64,000 nt of DNA from Companilactobacillus huachuanensis. GTDB taxonomy: Bacteria > Bacillota > Bacilli > Lactobacillales > Lactobacillaceae. Position numbers and translations under genes: made by a program. Under the pieces are notes generated by a model, which saw only the letters and a list, made by a program, of their open reading frames with translations, made no database searches and had not been told where the DNA came from. This document shows, piece by piece, positions 1 to 6,952 of the stretch. The DNA is taken from the NCBI RefSeq assembly GCF_005404815.1, contig NZ_BJDF01000013.1:27990-91989 (forward strand). Direction: 5' to 3'. The stretch's first letter is position 1. Each line of letters opens with the position of its first letter.

Positions 1-1
1 A

Positions 2-259
2 AATTCAAAGCCAGCTTTTATTTGGCTTACAAGAACAGATGAGTTAGTGAACGTTACTAATTCGCTGACATACGCTGATAAAATGGCACAACTAGGCATT
101 CCAGTTGAATTACATATGTATGGCTCGGGAATTCACGGCCTAGCATTGGCAACTTATGTTACAAAAAAGCCTGGAAAAAATAAGTATCTAAATCAACGTG
201 CTGCAGGTTGGATTGATTTGGTTATGAGTTGGCTTGAAATGATGGATTTAGTATTGTAA
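2..259 (+). CDS. alpha/beta hydrolase (esterase-like), 3' end only
   Basis: This is the C-terminal part of a gene that begins before the window. The frame is open from base 2 and ends with TAA at 257-259, giving about 85 residues. The visible part has the layout of the end of an alpha/beta hydrolase: a strand followed by TRTDELV, where the Asp would be the catalytic acid, then a helix, then GSGIHGLA, where the His would complete the triad, and a C-terminal helix. This arrangement is known from the BD-FAE/acetyl-esterase type of hydrolase. The nucleophile Ser lies outside the window, so the substrate cannot be judged. A strong terminator follows five bases after the stop. Confidence 0.7.
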   Translation, partial: NSKPAFIWLTRTDELVNVTNSLTYADKMAQLGIPVELHMYGSGIHGLALATYVTKKPGKNKYLNQRAAGWIDLVMSWLEMMDLVL

Positions 260-263
260 GAAG

Positions 264-317
264 GAAGTCGTTTTTTACTTAAGAACTTTTTAAGTAAAAA
301 ATGACTTCTTTTTTTTA
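264..317 (+). terminator. Rho-independent terminator after the hydrolase gene
   Basis: A long AT-rich hairpin has arms beginning GAAGTC and ending GACTTC with TTAAGTAAAAAA-type inner pairing, followed by a run of eight or more T. It ends the partial hydrolase gene. Confidence 0.85.
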
Positions 318-339
318 ATCATTAATTAACTAGAGGAGG

Positions 340-655
340 AAAGGTTAGTTAAGTATGCCGTTTCCAGAGCTGAGAGTATTCAATTGCTGCGCGGAACGGC
401 CCGAGCCTGGGAAGCGGTCTCGGACCTCGGTTGAAGCCTCGCAAAAACCGCGAGTTTTCAACACGCCCGGTGGTGTAAGGACTAAAGTCCTAACGCCACT
501 TTCGCTGCAAATGAATACTCTCAGCTCTTCCAACTAGTTGGTTTTTTATGGAGGGAATAATAAAATAAAAACTCCTTATTATTTAAATAAATTAGCTGTG
601 GGTCTATGACATCAACGGTTATATTAATTTTCAACCTTTTAATCTTTAGTTAGTT
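340..655 (+). repeat. Structured repeat copy 1, type A (core 354-537 plus AT-rich right flank)
   Basis: This is a full copy of the dominant repeat of this window. The core folds as a closing stem P1 (GAGCTGAGAGTATTCA at 367-382 with its exact complement at 512-527) enclosing three hairpins. P2 has CCGAGCC opposite GGTCTCGG. P3 has GTTGAAGCCTCGC opposite GCGAGTTTTCAAC. P4 has GGTGTAAGGAC opposite GTCCTAACGCC with a TAAA loop. Conserved unpaired blocks are TGCGCGGAACGG and CGCCCGGTGG. The AT-rich right flank runs to TTTCAACCTTT-like sequence. The core is clearly more GC-rich than its surroundings. Open frames inside it are by-products of the palindromes and are not called as genes. The other stretches between 317 and 1199 hold copy 2 and nothing else I recognise. 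Confidence 0.9.
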
Positions 656-753
656 ATATAAAAAGTTACGAACGATGATGTAACAGAATAAATCTTAGTT
701 TTGTTAGTATATCTAAAATATTCATTAAATAAATATTCTATTTGCTAATAAAT

Positions 754-937
754 TAGTCGGAAGATCTGAGAACATTAACCGGCTGTGGGTGTGGCGTTAC
801 GGCTTTAGCCGTTACACCACCGGGCGAGTTTGGAGCCTTACCGGTCTTTGGTAAGGCTTCAAACCGAGGACCGAGACCGCACCACAGGCTCGGTCCGGTC
901 CGCATAGCAGGTTAATGTTCTCAGATCTGGAGACGGC
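754..937 (-). repeat. Structured repeat copy 2, type B, inverted
   Basis: This is the short form in reverse orientation, starting TAGTCGG and ending GGAGACGGC. The closing stem is 19 bp and perfect (AGATCTGAGAACATTAACC at 762-780 against 910-928). Its sequence differs from copy 1, but the pairing is kept. The P4 loop stem is GGCGTTACGGC-TTTA-GCCGTTACACC. The bases between 938 and 1199 show only a weak hairpin (AACGCT/AGCGTT near 1023-1045) and the start region of the next gene. Confidence 0.9.
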
Positions 938-1199
938 AGTTCTAATTTCCATAATCAAATTTACAAAAGAACCCTTTTATTTATCAAAAAACATGAAAAT
1001 ACCAGCTATCATTTGAACTGAAAACGCTTAACACCTCCAGAGCGTTGTTTTATTATCTAGCATTGTTATACTAATCACGTTACCCATAAGGAAGGTGAAT
1101 ATTTATCGTTAATTGACAGGAGTGATATTCCGGCTATTCGCGAGGATAGCGTAGCAATGAATTCAAAATGAAATCAAAGCGAAGGGAAATATATTACTC

Positions 1200-2114
1200 A
1201 TGAAGTCTAAAAGGGTTTTAGGATCCATTGAATTAAGCATTGCCGCAGTTATTTGGGGAGCAATGTTCGTAGTTGTAAAAATTATTGTTGATGAGGTACA
1301 TCCAATTCAGTTAGTTTGGTTAGAGTACTTGATCTCATTAGTATTTTTAATTGGATACTCACTAATAAAAGGAGAAAAGTGGCATATCAATTGGCCAGAT
1401 CTTCGATTGATTTTTTGGATCGGAATAATTGGTAACACAATCTCATTAGTAGCACAGGAAATGGGCACAGGATTGTCTAATGCCCAAACTGGTTCTGTAA
1501 TAACTTCAACCATCCCAGCATTTATGATTATCTTCGGTTGGTTGATTTTGAAAGAGCCACTCGATAAAGTCAAGATTTTCTCAGTTCTCATTGCCATTTT
1601 AGGTGTAGTGATGATTGTTGGTTTGAAAATGACTGGTAGTAACGTTGTTTTAGGAGTTATATTGTTACTTCTAACTGCTATCACATGGGCATTGATGTCT
1701 GTCTTGATCAAAAAGGTAAAGACTTATAGTTCTTTACAAATTACTATTATGTCAACTATAGTAGCCGTAGTCTGCTTGACACCATTTATTTTGAGCGATT
1801 TATCATCACTCACAAGCATTAACTTTGCCGAACCAAAAGTTATTCTCAGTTTGCTATATATCGGTGCTGTTTCAACCGCCGTCGCTTACGTTATGTGGAA
1901 TAAAGGTCTCAAAGTTATTAGTGCCAGTTCTTCAGGATTGTTCTATTTGATTCAACCAATCGTCGGTTCATTTTTAGGTTGGTTATTATTAGGTGAACAG
2001 ATCTCTGTTGGCTTTATTATTGGCTCCGCCATGATACTTGCCAGTGTTTGGATTTCAGTTAAATTTGAAGATTCAGACGAAGAAGCACTTGCCAGTGCTG
2101 GAAACAGTATTTAA
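1200..2114 (+). CDS. EamA/DMT-family transporter
   Basis: A 304-residue very hydrophobic protein with about ten membrane helices in two repeats, the standard size and layout of the drug/metabolite transporter (EamA, RhaT-like) superfamily. Recognisable family features are the N-terminal AAVIWGAMFVVVK helix and the end-of-repeat GxxLIxxGV pattern (AILGVVMIVGLK). The second repeat ends with SGLFYLIQPIVGSFLGWLLLGE, as is typical. The substrate cannot be told from sequence; metabolite or amino acid export is usual for the family. The start at ATG 1200 is preceded by GAAGGGA about ten bases upstream. A truncated structured repeat and a terminator follow. No co-transcribed partner is visible. Confidence 0.85.
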   Translation: MKSKRVLGSIELSIAAVIWGAMFVVVKIIVDEVHPIQLVWLEYLISLVFLIGYSLIKGEKWHINWPDLRLIFWIGIIGNTISLVAQEMGTGLSNAQTGSVITSTIPAFMIIFGWLILKEPLDKVKIFSVLIAILGVVMIVGLKMTGSNVVLGVILLLLTAITWALMSVLIKKVKTYSSLQITIMSTIVAVVCLTPFILSDLSSLTSINFAEPKVILSLLYIGAVSTAVAYVMWNKGLKVISASSSGLFYLIQPIVGSFLGWLLLGEQISVGFIIGSAMILASVWISVKFEDSDEEALASAGNSI

Positions 2115-2135
2115 AGTAGTTAACAAATTATAACT

Positions 2136-2272
2136 AAAAGGTGAAATTTGAGGTAAGTATGCCGTTTCCAGAGCTGAGAGTATTTTTAAGGATGAGAACA
2201 ATAAAACGAAGACTTCTGGTTTATCAAATAAATTAGTTCTGGGTCTTAATTTTTTACCTTTCAATCTTCAGA
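2136..2272 (+). repeat. Structured repeat copy 3, type A with the core deleted
   Basis: The left end (AACTAAAAGGTGAAA through GCCGTTTCCAGAGCTGAGAG) matches copies 1 and 10. The sequence then jumps directly into the AT-rich right flank (AATAAAACGAAGACTTCTG to CTTTCAATCTTCAG). The hairpins P2, P3, P4 and the 3' arm of P1 are missing. This looks like an internal deletion and helps to define the outer limits of the type A element. Confidence 0.75.
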
Positions 2273-2297
2273 ATATAATTGAATATTAATAATTTAT

Positions 2298-2329
2298 AAG
2301 GTGAATCCATGAGGGTTCACCTTTTTTTT
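2298..2329 (+). terminator. Terminator between the EamA gene and the DprA-like cassette
   Basis: A hairpin with AAGGTGAATCC paired to GGGTTCACCTT, a four-base loop and eight T. It lies only 13 bases before the ATG of the DprA-like gene. A TATAAT sequence at 2274-2279 is just upstream, so transcription started there would have to pass this hairpin to reach the cassette. Confidence 0.8.
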
Positions 2330-2356
2330 CGTAATTTTAGCTATGATGAAAAATAA
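2309..2356 (+). other. Possible 15-codon leader ORF overlapping the DprA-like start
   Basis: An ATG sits in the loop of the terminator hairpin and opens a 15-codon frame (MRVHLFFRNFSYDEK) that ends 14 bases inside the next gene, in another frame. The upstream AAGGTGA is only a weak ribosome site. The DprA-like gene itself has no Shine-Dalgarno sequence before its ATG, so translational coupling from this frame is possible. This is an inference from layout only. Confidence 0.25.
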
Positions 2357-3242
2357 AACCATTTTGATAATGATGTTGTTGAAGATCCCCAGAATCGGTG
2401 GACAAACGGTGCGTAAAATTTTGAATCGAGAGGTAGATGTCGATAAGTCGGTGGATAACTGGCATTTTTTGAGTAAATCAGAAATTACAATCGTTAAGAA
2501 AGCAGTTACTGGTGGAAAACTTTCGGATGAAATTTGGGAACGATATCATTTGGAAGTCTTGGAAGAGCTAGAGCAAGCAAAAACTTTAAAAATTGAGGTA
2601 ATTAATTATCTAGATGAATTTTATCCACAGCGTCTACTGAAATTACAACGCTTCCCAGTTATTTTATACACAAAAGGCGACAGTACCTTGTTGAATGCTA
2701 AACGGATGGTGACAATCGTTGGTACGAGAAAACCAACGGAATTTGGCATTGAGTGCGATATTGAGTTGACTGAGTGGCTTTCAGATCATGGCTATGTCGT
2801 CGTTAGTGGGTTAGCCCAAGGATGCGATGCCTATGCACATGATACGGCCGAAATGACCATTGCGGTGGTAGCGCATGGTCTAGATCAACCGATTTATCCA
2901 CGTAGTAATACACAGCTGTCGAAAAGTATTCTAGAAAGGGGCGGATTATTAATTACGACATATCCGCTGGGGACAAAAGTTATTCCTCAATATTTGGCAG
3001 CGCGAGATGAATGGCAGAGTGGTTTGGGTGATGGGGTAATTGTTATTGAAACAGGCTTAACTGGTGGGACGAATACAACTATCAATTATGCCTTGAAGCA
3101 GATGAAGCCCTTGGCTATTTTGAAGTATGACGAGTATTGTAAAAATAATTTGGGTAATAAAGAATTTTTAGATAATCCAAATTTTGATGGACTTGTTGGA
3201 ATGGATACTTTGATTAATTTTGTTAAAAGGATGCAAAGGTAA
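2343..3242 (+). CDS. DprA/Smf-like (SLOG-fold) protein, first gene of a candidate defence cassette
   Basis: A 299-residue protein with the DprA/Smf plan. The N-terminal helical part carries a helix-hairpin-helix-like LLKIPRIGGQTVRKIL (residues about 13-28). A Rossmann-like domain follows from about residue 110, with TIVGTRKPTEFG, VVSGLAQGCDAYAH, then VVAHGLDQPIYPRSN and GLTGGTNTTINYALKQ. These match the nucleotide-binding loops of DprA (GSR, SGxAxGID, GxD.iYP, SGSLITAxxAL). The usual C-terminal winged helix of housekeeping DprA is absent. The gene lies outside the normal dprA-topA neighbourhood and heads a row of nuclease-like and toxin-like genes. I therefore infer a DprA paralogue working in this system as a nucleic-acid or nucleotide sensor rather than in natural transformation. 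There is no clear ribosome site before ATG 2343; ATG 2346 is also possible. Confidence 0.75.
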   Translation: MMKNKTILIMMLLKIPRIGGQTVRKILNREVDVDKSVDNWHFLSKSEITIVKKAVTGGKLSDEIWERYHLEVLEELEQAKTLKIEVINYLDEFYPQRLLKLQRFPVILYTKGDSTLLNAKRMVTIVGTRKPTEFGIECDIELTEWLSDHGYVVVSGLAQGCDAYAHDTAEMTIAVVAHGLDQPIYPRSNTQLSKSILERGGLLITTYPLGTKVIPQYLAARDEWQSGLGDGVIVIETGLTGGTNTTINYALKQMKPLAILKYDEYCKNNLGNKEFLDNPNFDGLVGMDTLINFVKRMQR

Positions 3243-3287
3243 ATGTTATACTTTCATTAATATCGATGTAAATGGAAGGGATAGACA

Positions 3288-4151
3288 ATGACAACGGCAA
3301 CTTTGATCAATAAGATGTTTACTGTCAATTCTTTAAAAAGAATAATAAGTAATCCCAATAATAGAACATATAGTAAAACTGTGAATACTGTTATTGGAAA
3401 TCAGGATAGTGTAGATACTAATCTAGACGCTTTGAAAAAGGTATATAAGTACATGTCCAAGAATCATAGGAATGAATATTTTTATAAAAATACATTAGTA
3501 AATAAAATTCTTCTGGGTAAGCATAGTGTCAGGACATCGACTGCAATAAGAGAATTGCCCATTCTAAACAACATATTGGATTTACTAATTATTAATGGTA
3601 CCGGTCAGGTCTATGAAATTAAAACTGGCTTGGATAACTTGATGAGATTGAATGATCAATTGTCCGCATACTATATGGTTTTTTCATATTGTAACGTTGT
3701 AACGGATATGACTCATTTGCAAGCAATAAAAGAAATGTTACAGGGAACACCGACAGGCATAATTTTATTGACTGATCGTGGAACGCTACATGTTGAGAAA
3801 AAATCAGAAGAATATAACGATAGATTAGATAATAAGACGATATTTAATGTTCTAAGGAAATATGAGTTTGAAAATATAATAAGTTCTGAATATGGCTTTC
3901 TTCCAGATACAACACAGTCAAAATATTATGATGCATGCTTTGAAATTTTTGAGAAGATGGATGTTAAAAAGTCTCAAAAATATATGTTAAAGGAATTGAA
4001 AAATAGAAGCTATATAAATAAAAATAATTATGGACAATTTAACAGAGTTCCAGCAGAGATAAAGTCGTTAGTATATTTCTCTGATTATAGCGAAATAGAG
4101 TATCGTAATTTAAATAGTTTTTTAAATAATAAATATGATGGGAAGGCTTAA
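3288..4151 (+). CDS. sce7726-family protein, PD-(D/E)XK nuclease-like
   Basis: A 287-residue soluble protein that I assign to the sce7726 family because of its pairing with the next gene and its core motif. Residues about 100-125 read ILDLLIINGTGQVYEIKTG followed by RLNDQLSAYY. This has the form D-(x)n-E-x-K plus a downstream Q/Y helix, the signature of PD-(D/E)XK restriction-type nucleases. The N-terminal ~95 residues are helical and basic and may bind DNA. The start at ATG 3288 has AAGGGA upstream. The next gene begins three bases after the stop, so the two are translated from one message. Base composition sampled by hand is about 30% GC, lower than in the alsS region. The nuclease activity is inferred, not shown. 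Confidence 0.65.
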   Translation: MTTATLINKMFTVNSLKRIISNPNNRTYSKTVNTVIGNQDSVDTNLDALKKVYKYMSKNHRNEYFYKNTLVNKILLGKHSVRTSTAIRELPILNNILDLLIINGTGQVYEIKTGLDNLMRLNDQLSAYYMVFSYCNVVTDMTHLQAIKEMLQGTPTGIILLTDRGTLHVEKKSEEYNDRLDNKTIFNVLRKYEFENIISSEYGFLPDTTQSKYYDACFEIFEKMDVKKSQKYMLKELKNRSYINKNNYGQFNRVPAEIKSLVYFSDYSEIEYRNLNSFLNNKYDGKA

Positions 4152-4153
4152 CA

Positions 4154-5059
4154 ATGTATTTTCCGATTTTTAGAAGTAAACAAAATGAGCTATTGGCATT
4201 GAGAGAACTCTCAGATAATGGATTACTAAGCAATAATATAGTTCCAATTATTGAACCAATTACACCATCTCCAACATTAAAAAAATTACTTATTCAATTT
4301 GACGAGAATAATAAAAAGATTGCAGTTATACAGAATCCATCTATCGTACAATATGATGAATTTGATGACAATGAAATTAAGAATCTTAAAAAGAAAAGTA
4401 ATTTTATTCCGGCTCTTATTGTTGATAGAAATAATGATTTTGATTTTTCTAGATATAATAATTCGAATAAAATGGTGATTCTAGGAGAAAAATCTGAGTT
4501 TGATGAAAGTAATTTAGTTGATAGTGAAACATATGCCGTTGTAGAGGTTAGTAATAGGTCAGTTATTAGAAGCCTTGATGGATGTACAAAAATGATTGAA
4601 TTGCATGATCAATTTGTAAAACAAGATAGAAATGTGGACTATTTAAATAAAATTGATGAACTATTTTCGACTGAACAACGTTACTTTAAAAAAGAGGGCT
4701 TTTATGGTTTTAGTGATTACTCAGTAGTTGGGGGCAATTATCAATCGTCCGGATTTGCTGCTAAGGCAGTCGCCATTCATTTAGTGTATTTTGATGTAAA
4801 GAATGATTTAAGAATTCATCATTTCGTTTCCGATAGTAATGATGATATAAAAAATCCGGCATTAAAAGCACATGAGGCTCTTAAAAAGCTTGTAGATTTT
4901 GTTTATAGCGAAACCTTTGATATTGAAAAGAATCATTCCAAAGCATTGGACGAATTCAGACGATTGTACTCGTTAGATAAATATTCCGGATTGGGATACA
5001 TTAAGAAACTATCAATTGAACATCATTTAGAAATTATGGGAAGGTTTTTGGATAAATAA
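4154..5059 (+). CDS. sce7725-family / beta-protein family protein
   Basis: A 301-residue protein. The opening MYFPIFRSKQNELLALREL, followed by IVPIIEPI, is the characteristic start of the sce7725 / phage-type beta-protein family. The body looks like an alternating alpha/beta fold, with ELHDQFVKQDRN and GFSDYSVVGG as clear conserved-looking blocks near residues 155 and 200. No catalytic motif of a known enzyme is evident to me. In known genomes this family occurs as a fixed pair with sce7726-type proteins, and here the genes are three bases apart. Its stop overlaps the first base of the RES gene start. The function is unknown; I expect a partner or structural subunit of the nuclease-like protein. 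Confidence 0.65.
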   Translation: MYFPIFRSKQNELLALRELSDNGLLSNNIVPIIEPITPSPTLKKLLIQFDENNKKIAVIQNPSIVQYDEFDDNEIKNLKKKSNFIPALIVDRNNDFDFSRYNNSNKMVILGEKSEFDESNLVDSETYAVVEVSNRSVIRSLDGCTKMIELHDQFVKQDRNVDYLNKIDELFSTEQRYFKKEGFYGFSDYSVVGGNYQSSGFAAKAVAIHLVYFDVKNDLRIHHFVSDSNDDIKNPALKAHEALKKLVDFVYSETFDIEKNHSKALDEFRRLYSLDKYSGLGYIKKLSIEHHLEIMGRFLDK

Positions 5060-6183
5060 TGAAATGTTGCGAAAACTGTTTTAACGATGTAGATATTAAA
5101 GCACGTATTAGAGACATTGATGAACGTGGAGATTGTGATTTTTGTCATTCAAAAAATGTTTATTCATTGGATATCAAAAAAGCAATTAACAATGAAAACT
5201 ATGCAGAAAATATTATTTTTGATTTTGAAGGATTGCTAAATCTCTATATTGTATATGATTTGAATAAGTCTCCGGCATTAGAAAAATTAGACGATGAATC
5301 TCATAAATTAGCGGATCAATTATTTAACAATACAAATATATTTAATTTACCTAGTAATGAAATTTCTAAGTTGTTAAAGGAATTATTACACAGAAAATAT
5401 ATTGAAAATAAAGAACTGTTCAATTCTTTAGTAATACCTAGATATTTATTAAATGATAATCTGATGAAAAACAATGGAATCTTTAAAGGGAAAACCTGGG
5501 AAAGCTTTGAAAGAGACATTAAATATAACAATAGATTTCATTCAACTATGACGAACGAGAATATTCTGATGGAATTTTTTGAAGCTACAACAGTTTCCTT
5601 GCCTGTGGGTAGTGAGTTTTATCGTGCAAGAATCAGTAATAATGGTGATCCAATACCGGGTTATGCAATGGGAGCAGCACCGCTAGGAATAGCAGGACCA
5701 GGAAGGCTTAATGCTTCTGGAATAGGTTATCTGTATTTATGTGAGCGTTATGATGTTGCTATTGCTGAAATAAAGAGTTCATTGAATGATTTGTGCACTG
5801 TTGCAAAATTCAAAATATCATCTGAACTTAACTTGGTTGATTTGTCGCAAATAAATAAATTGAGTATTTTTCAATTTGATAACAAAGAACAGTACTTAAT
5901 GAATTATGAAATCTTAAATAAATTAGACTACTCAATGAGAAGACTTAGCAGTAATCAAAGATCTGAAATTGAATATGTTCCCACAGAGTTCATCAGTGAT
6001 TTAATAAAGTACATGCAAATTGATGGGAAGAAAGTCGATGGAATTAAATATATTAGTACCATTGATGACGAGACTCGGGATATTGTGTTGTTTGATGAAA
6101 ATAAGGCAATACAATTAAAAGATGAATTACTCACTTATCAAGTTAAGAAAATTAGCTATACGAATTTAAAAAAGGTTCATTAA
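5059..6183 (+). CDS. Zinc-ribbon and RES-domain protein, probable NAD-consuming effector
   Basis: A 374-residue protein. The N-terminus has two Cys pairs, CCENC (residues 3-7) and CDFC (about 26-29), forming a probable zinc ribbon. A helical middle part of about 130 residues follows, consistent with the HEPN/RES N-terminal domain. A C-terminal RES domain runs from about residue 170. RES landmarks are EFYRAR, GRLNASGIGYLYLCE and AIAEIKSS, which supply the Arg, Glu and Ser positions of the family. RES toxins of Xre-RES modules degrade NAD+, so this is a likely abortive effector. No Xre-type antitoxin gene is next to it. It shares one base with the previous stop and ends at a shared terminator. 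The enzymatic role is inferred from the family. Confidence 0.75.
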   Translation: MKCCENCFNDVDIKARIRDIDERGDCDFCHSKNVYSLDIKKAINNENYAENIIFDFEGLLNLYIVYDLNKSPALEKLDDESHKLADQLFNNTNIFNLPSNEISKLLKELLHRKYIENKELFNSLVIPRYLLNDNLMKNNGIFKGKTWESFERDIKYNNRFHSTMTNENILMEFFEATTVSLPVGSEFYRARISNNGDPIPGYAMGAAPLGIAGPGRLNASGIGYLYLCERYDVAIAEIKSSLNDLCTVAKFKISSELNLVDLSQINKLSIFQFDNKEQYLMNYEILNKLDYSMRRLSSNQRSEIEYVPTEFISDLIKYMQIDGKKVDGIKYISTIDDETRDIVLFDENKAIQLKDELLTYQVKKISYTNLKKVH

Positions 6184-6218
6184 AAAAGACGGTCTCTACT
6201 TTGAGAGACCGTCTTTTT
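6183..6218. terminator. Bidirectional terminator between the RES gene and budA
   Basis: A nearly perfect hairpin AAAAAGACGGTCTCT / AGAGACCGTCTTTTT works in both directions because both arms end in A or T runs. It separates two convergent operons. Confidence 0.9.
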
Positions 6219-6223
6219 ACAGG

Positions 6224-6934
6224 TTAATTTTCAGCGTTATGGATTTCTCCCAATATATCCCAATCGGAAAAATCATAATTCATATAATCTTTATTATTAA
6301 TTGGCAAATGTTGTTCTAATGTATCGAACTGTTGAATTTCAACTCGACCAGTCGCACCGCCGAATCCTAAAACGTGACCGCCAAAATTATGGTCATCGGA
6401 TAGGAAATGGTGATGAAAACCACCGACGGCAGCACCGTCAAAGATTTGTGGAGAATAGTAGCTTAGAAGCGTTCCTTCGACGGACTCTTTCAAGAAAATA
6501 CTCTGGTTTTCGGCGGTCTTACCCAGAGTAGCATAAGGCTTGTGGGATTTTTTAACGGCGCGAGTTTTAATATTTGTAAAAGTGCCATGTACTTTCAGTG
6601 AAAAGAACGTATTATTGCTCGTCATCGAAAGTATTTTTTTATCTAATTCAGACTGAGAAAGCTTTTCGATATCGGTCAGACGTCGATACTCTGCAAAGTG
6701 GCTGTTGGCGAATGGTAATGTGAAGTCGTCTTTAACAACGTTGACATCGCCATTACTGTCCACTTGATAGGGAACGCCATCGAGAATGACGAGTTCACCA
6801 TCAAGGCCTTCGCCAGTACCGATTCCCGTGTCACCGTGCTCAAGCAACTCCCTCATAGTGATAGTTCCATCCAATAATCCGGGTACTAGTAGGGCTAGTG
6901 TTCCGTGTTGATAGAGTGTATGTGTTTTTGCCAT
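6224..6934 (-). CDS. budA: Alpha-acetolactate decarboxylase
   Basis: A 236-residue protein converting 2-acetolactate to acetoin, the second step of acetoin formation from pyruvate. The family signature is clear: LYQHGTLALLVPGLLDG near the N-terminus, GDTGIGTGEGLDGELVILDG around residue 45, and the zinc-binding histidine block GGFHHHFLSDDHNFGGH near residue 175. I chose the ATG at 6934, nine bases after GGAGG, instead of the TTG at 6952 that abuts the alsS stop. The gene follows alsS with 18 bases between, so the two form an operon. It ends at the bidirectional terminator. Confidence 0.95.
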   Translation of the reverse strand: MAKTHTLYQHGTLALLVPGLLDGTITMRELLEHGDTGIGTGEGLDGELVILDGVPYQVDSNGDVNVVKDDFTLPFANSHFAEYRRLTDIEKLSQSELDKKILSMTSNNTFFSLKVHGTFTNIKTRAVKKSHKPYATLGKTAENQSIFLKESVEGTLLSYYSPQIFDGAAVGGFHHHFLSDDHNFGGHVLGFGGATGRVEIQQFDTLEQHLPINNKDYMNYDFSDWDILGEIHNAEN

Positions 6935-6952
6935 ATTTTTGCTTACCTCCAA

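Noticed and set aside
345..537. Open reading frames of about 60 codons on both strands inside each structured repeat
   Set aside because: They arise from the palindromic arms, have no ribosome sites, and are broken in other copies of the same repeat.
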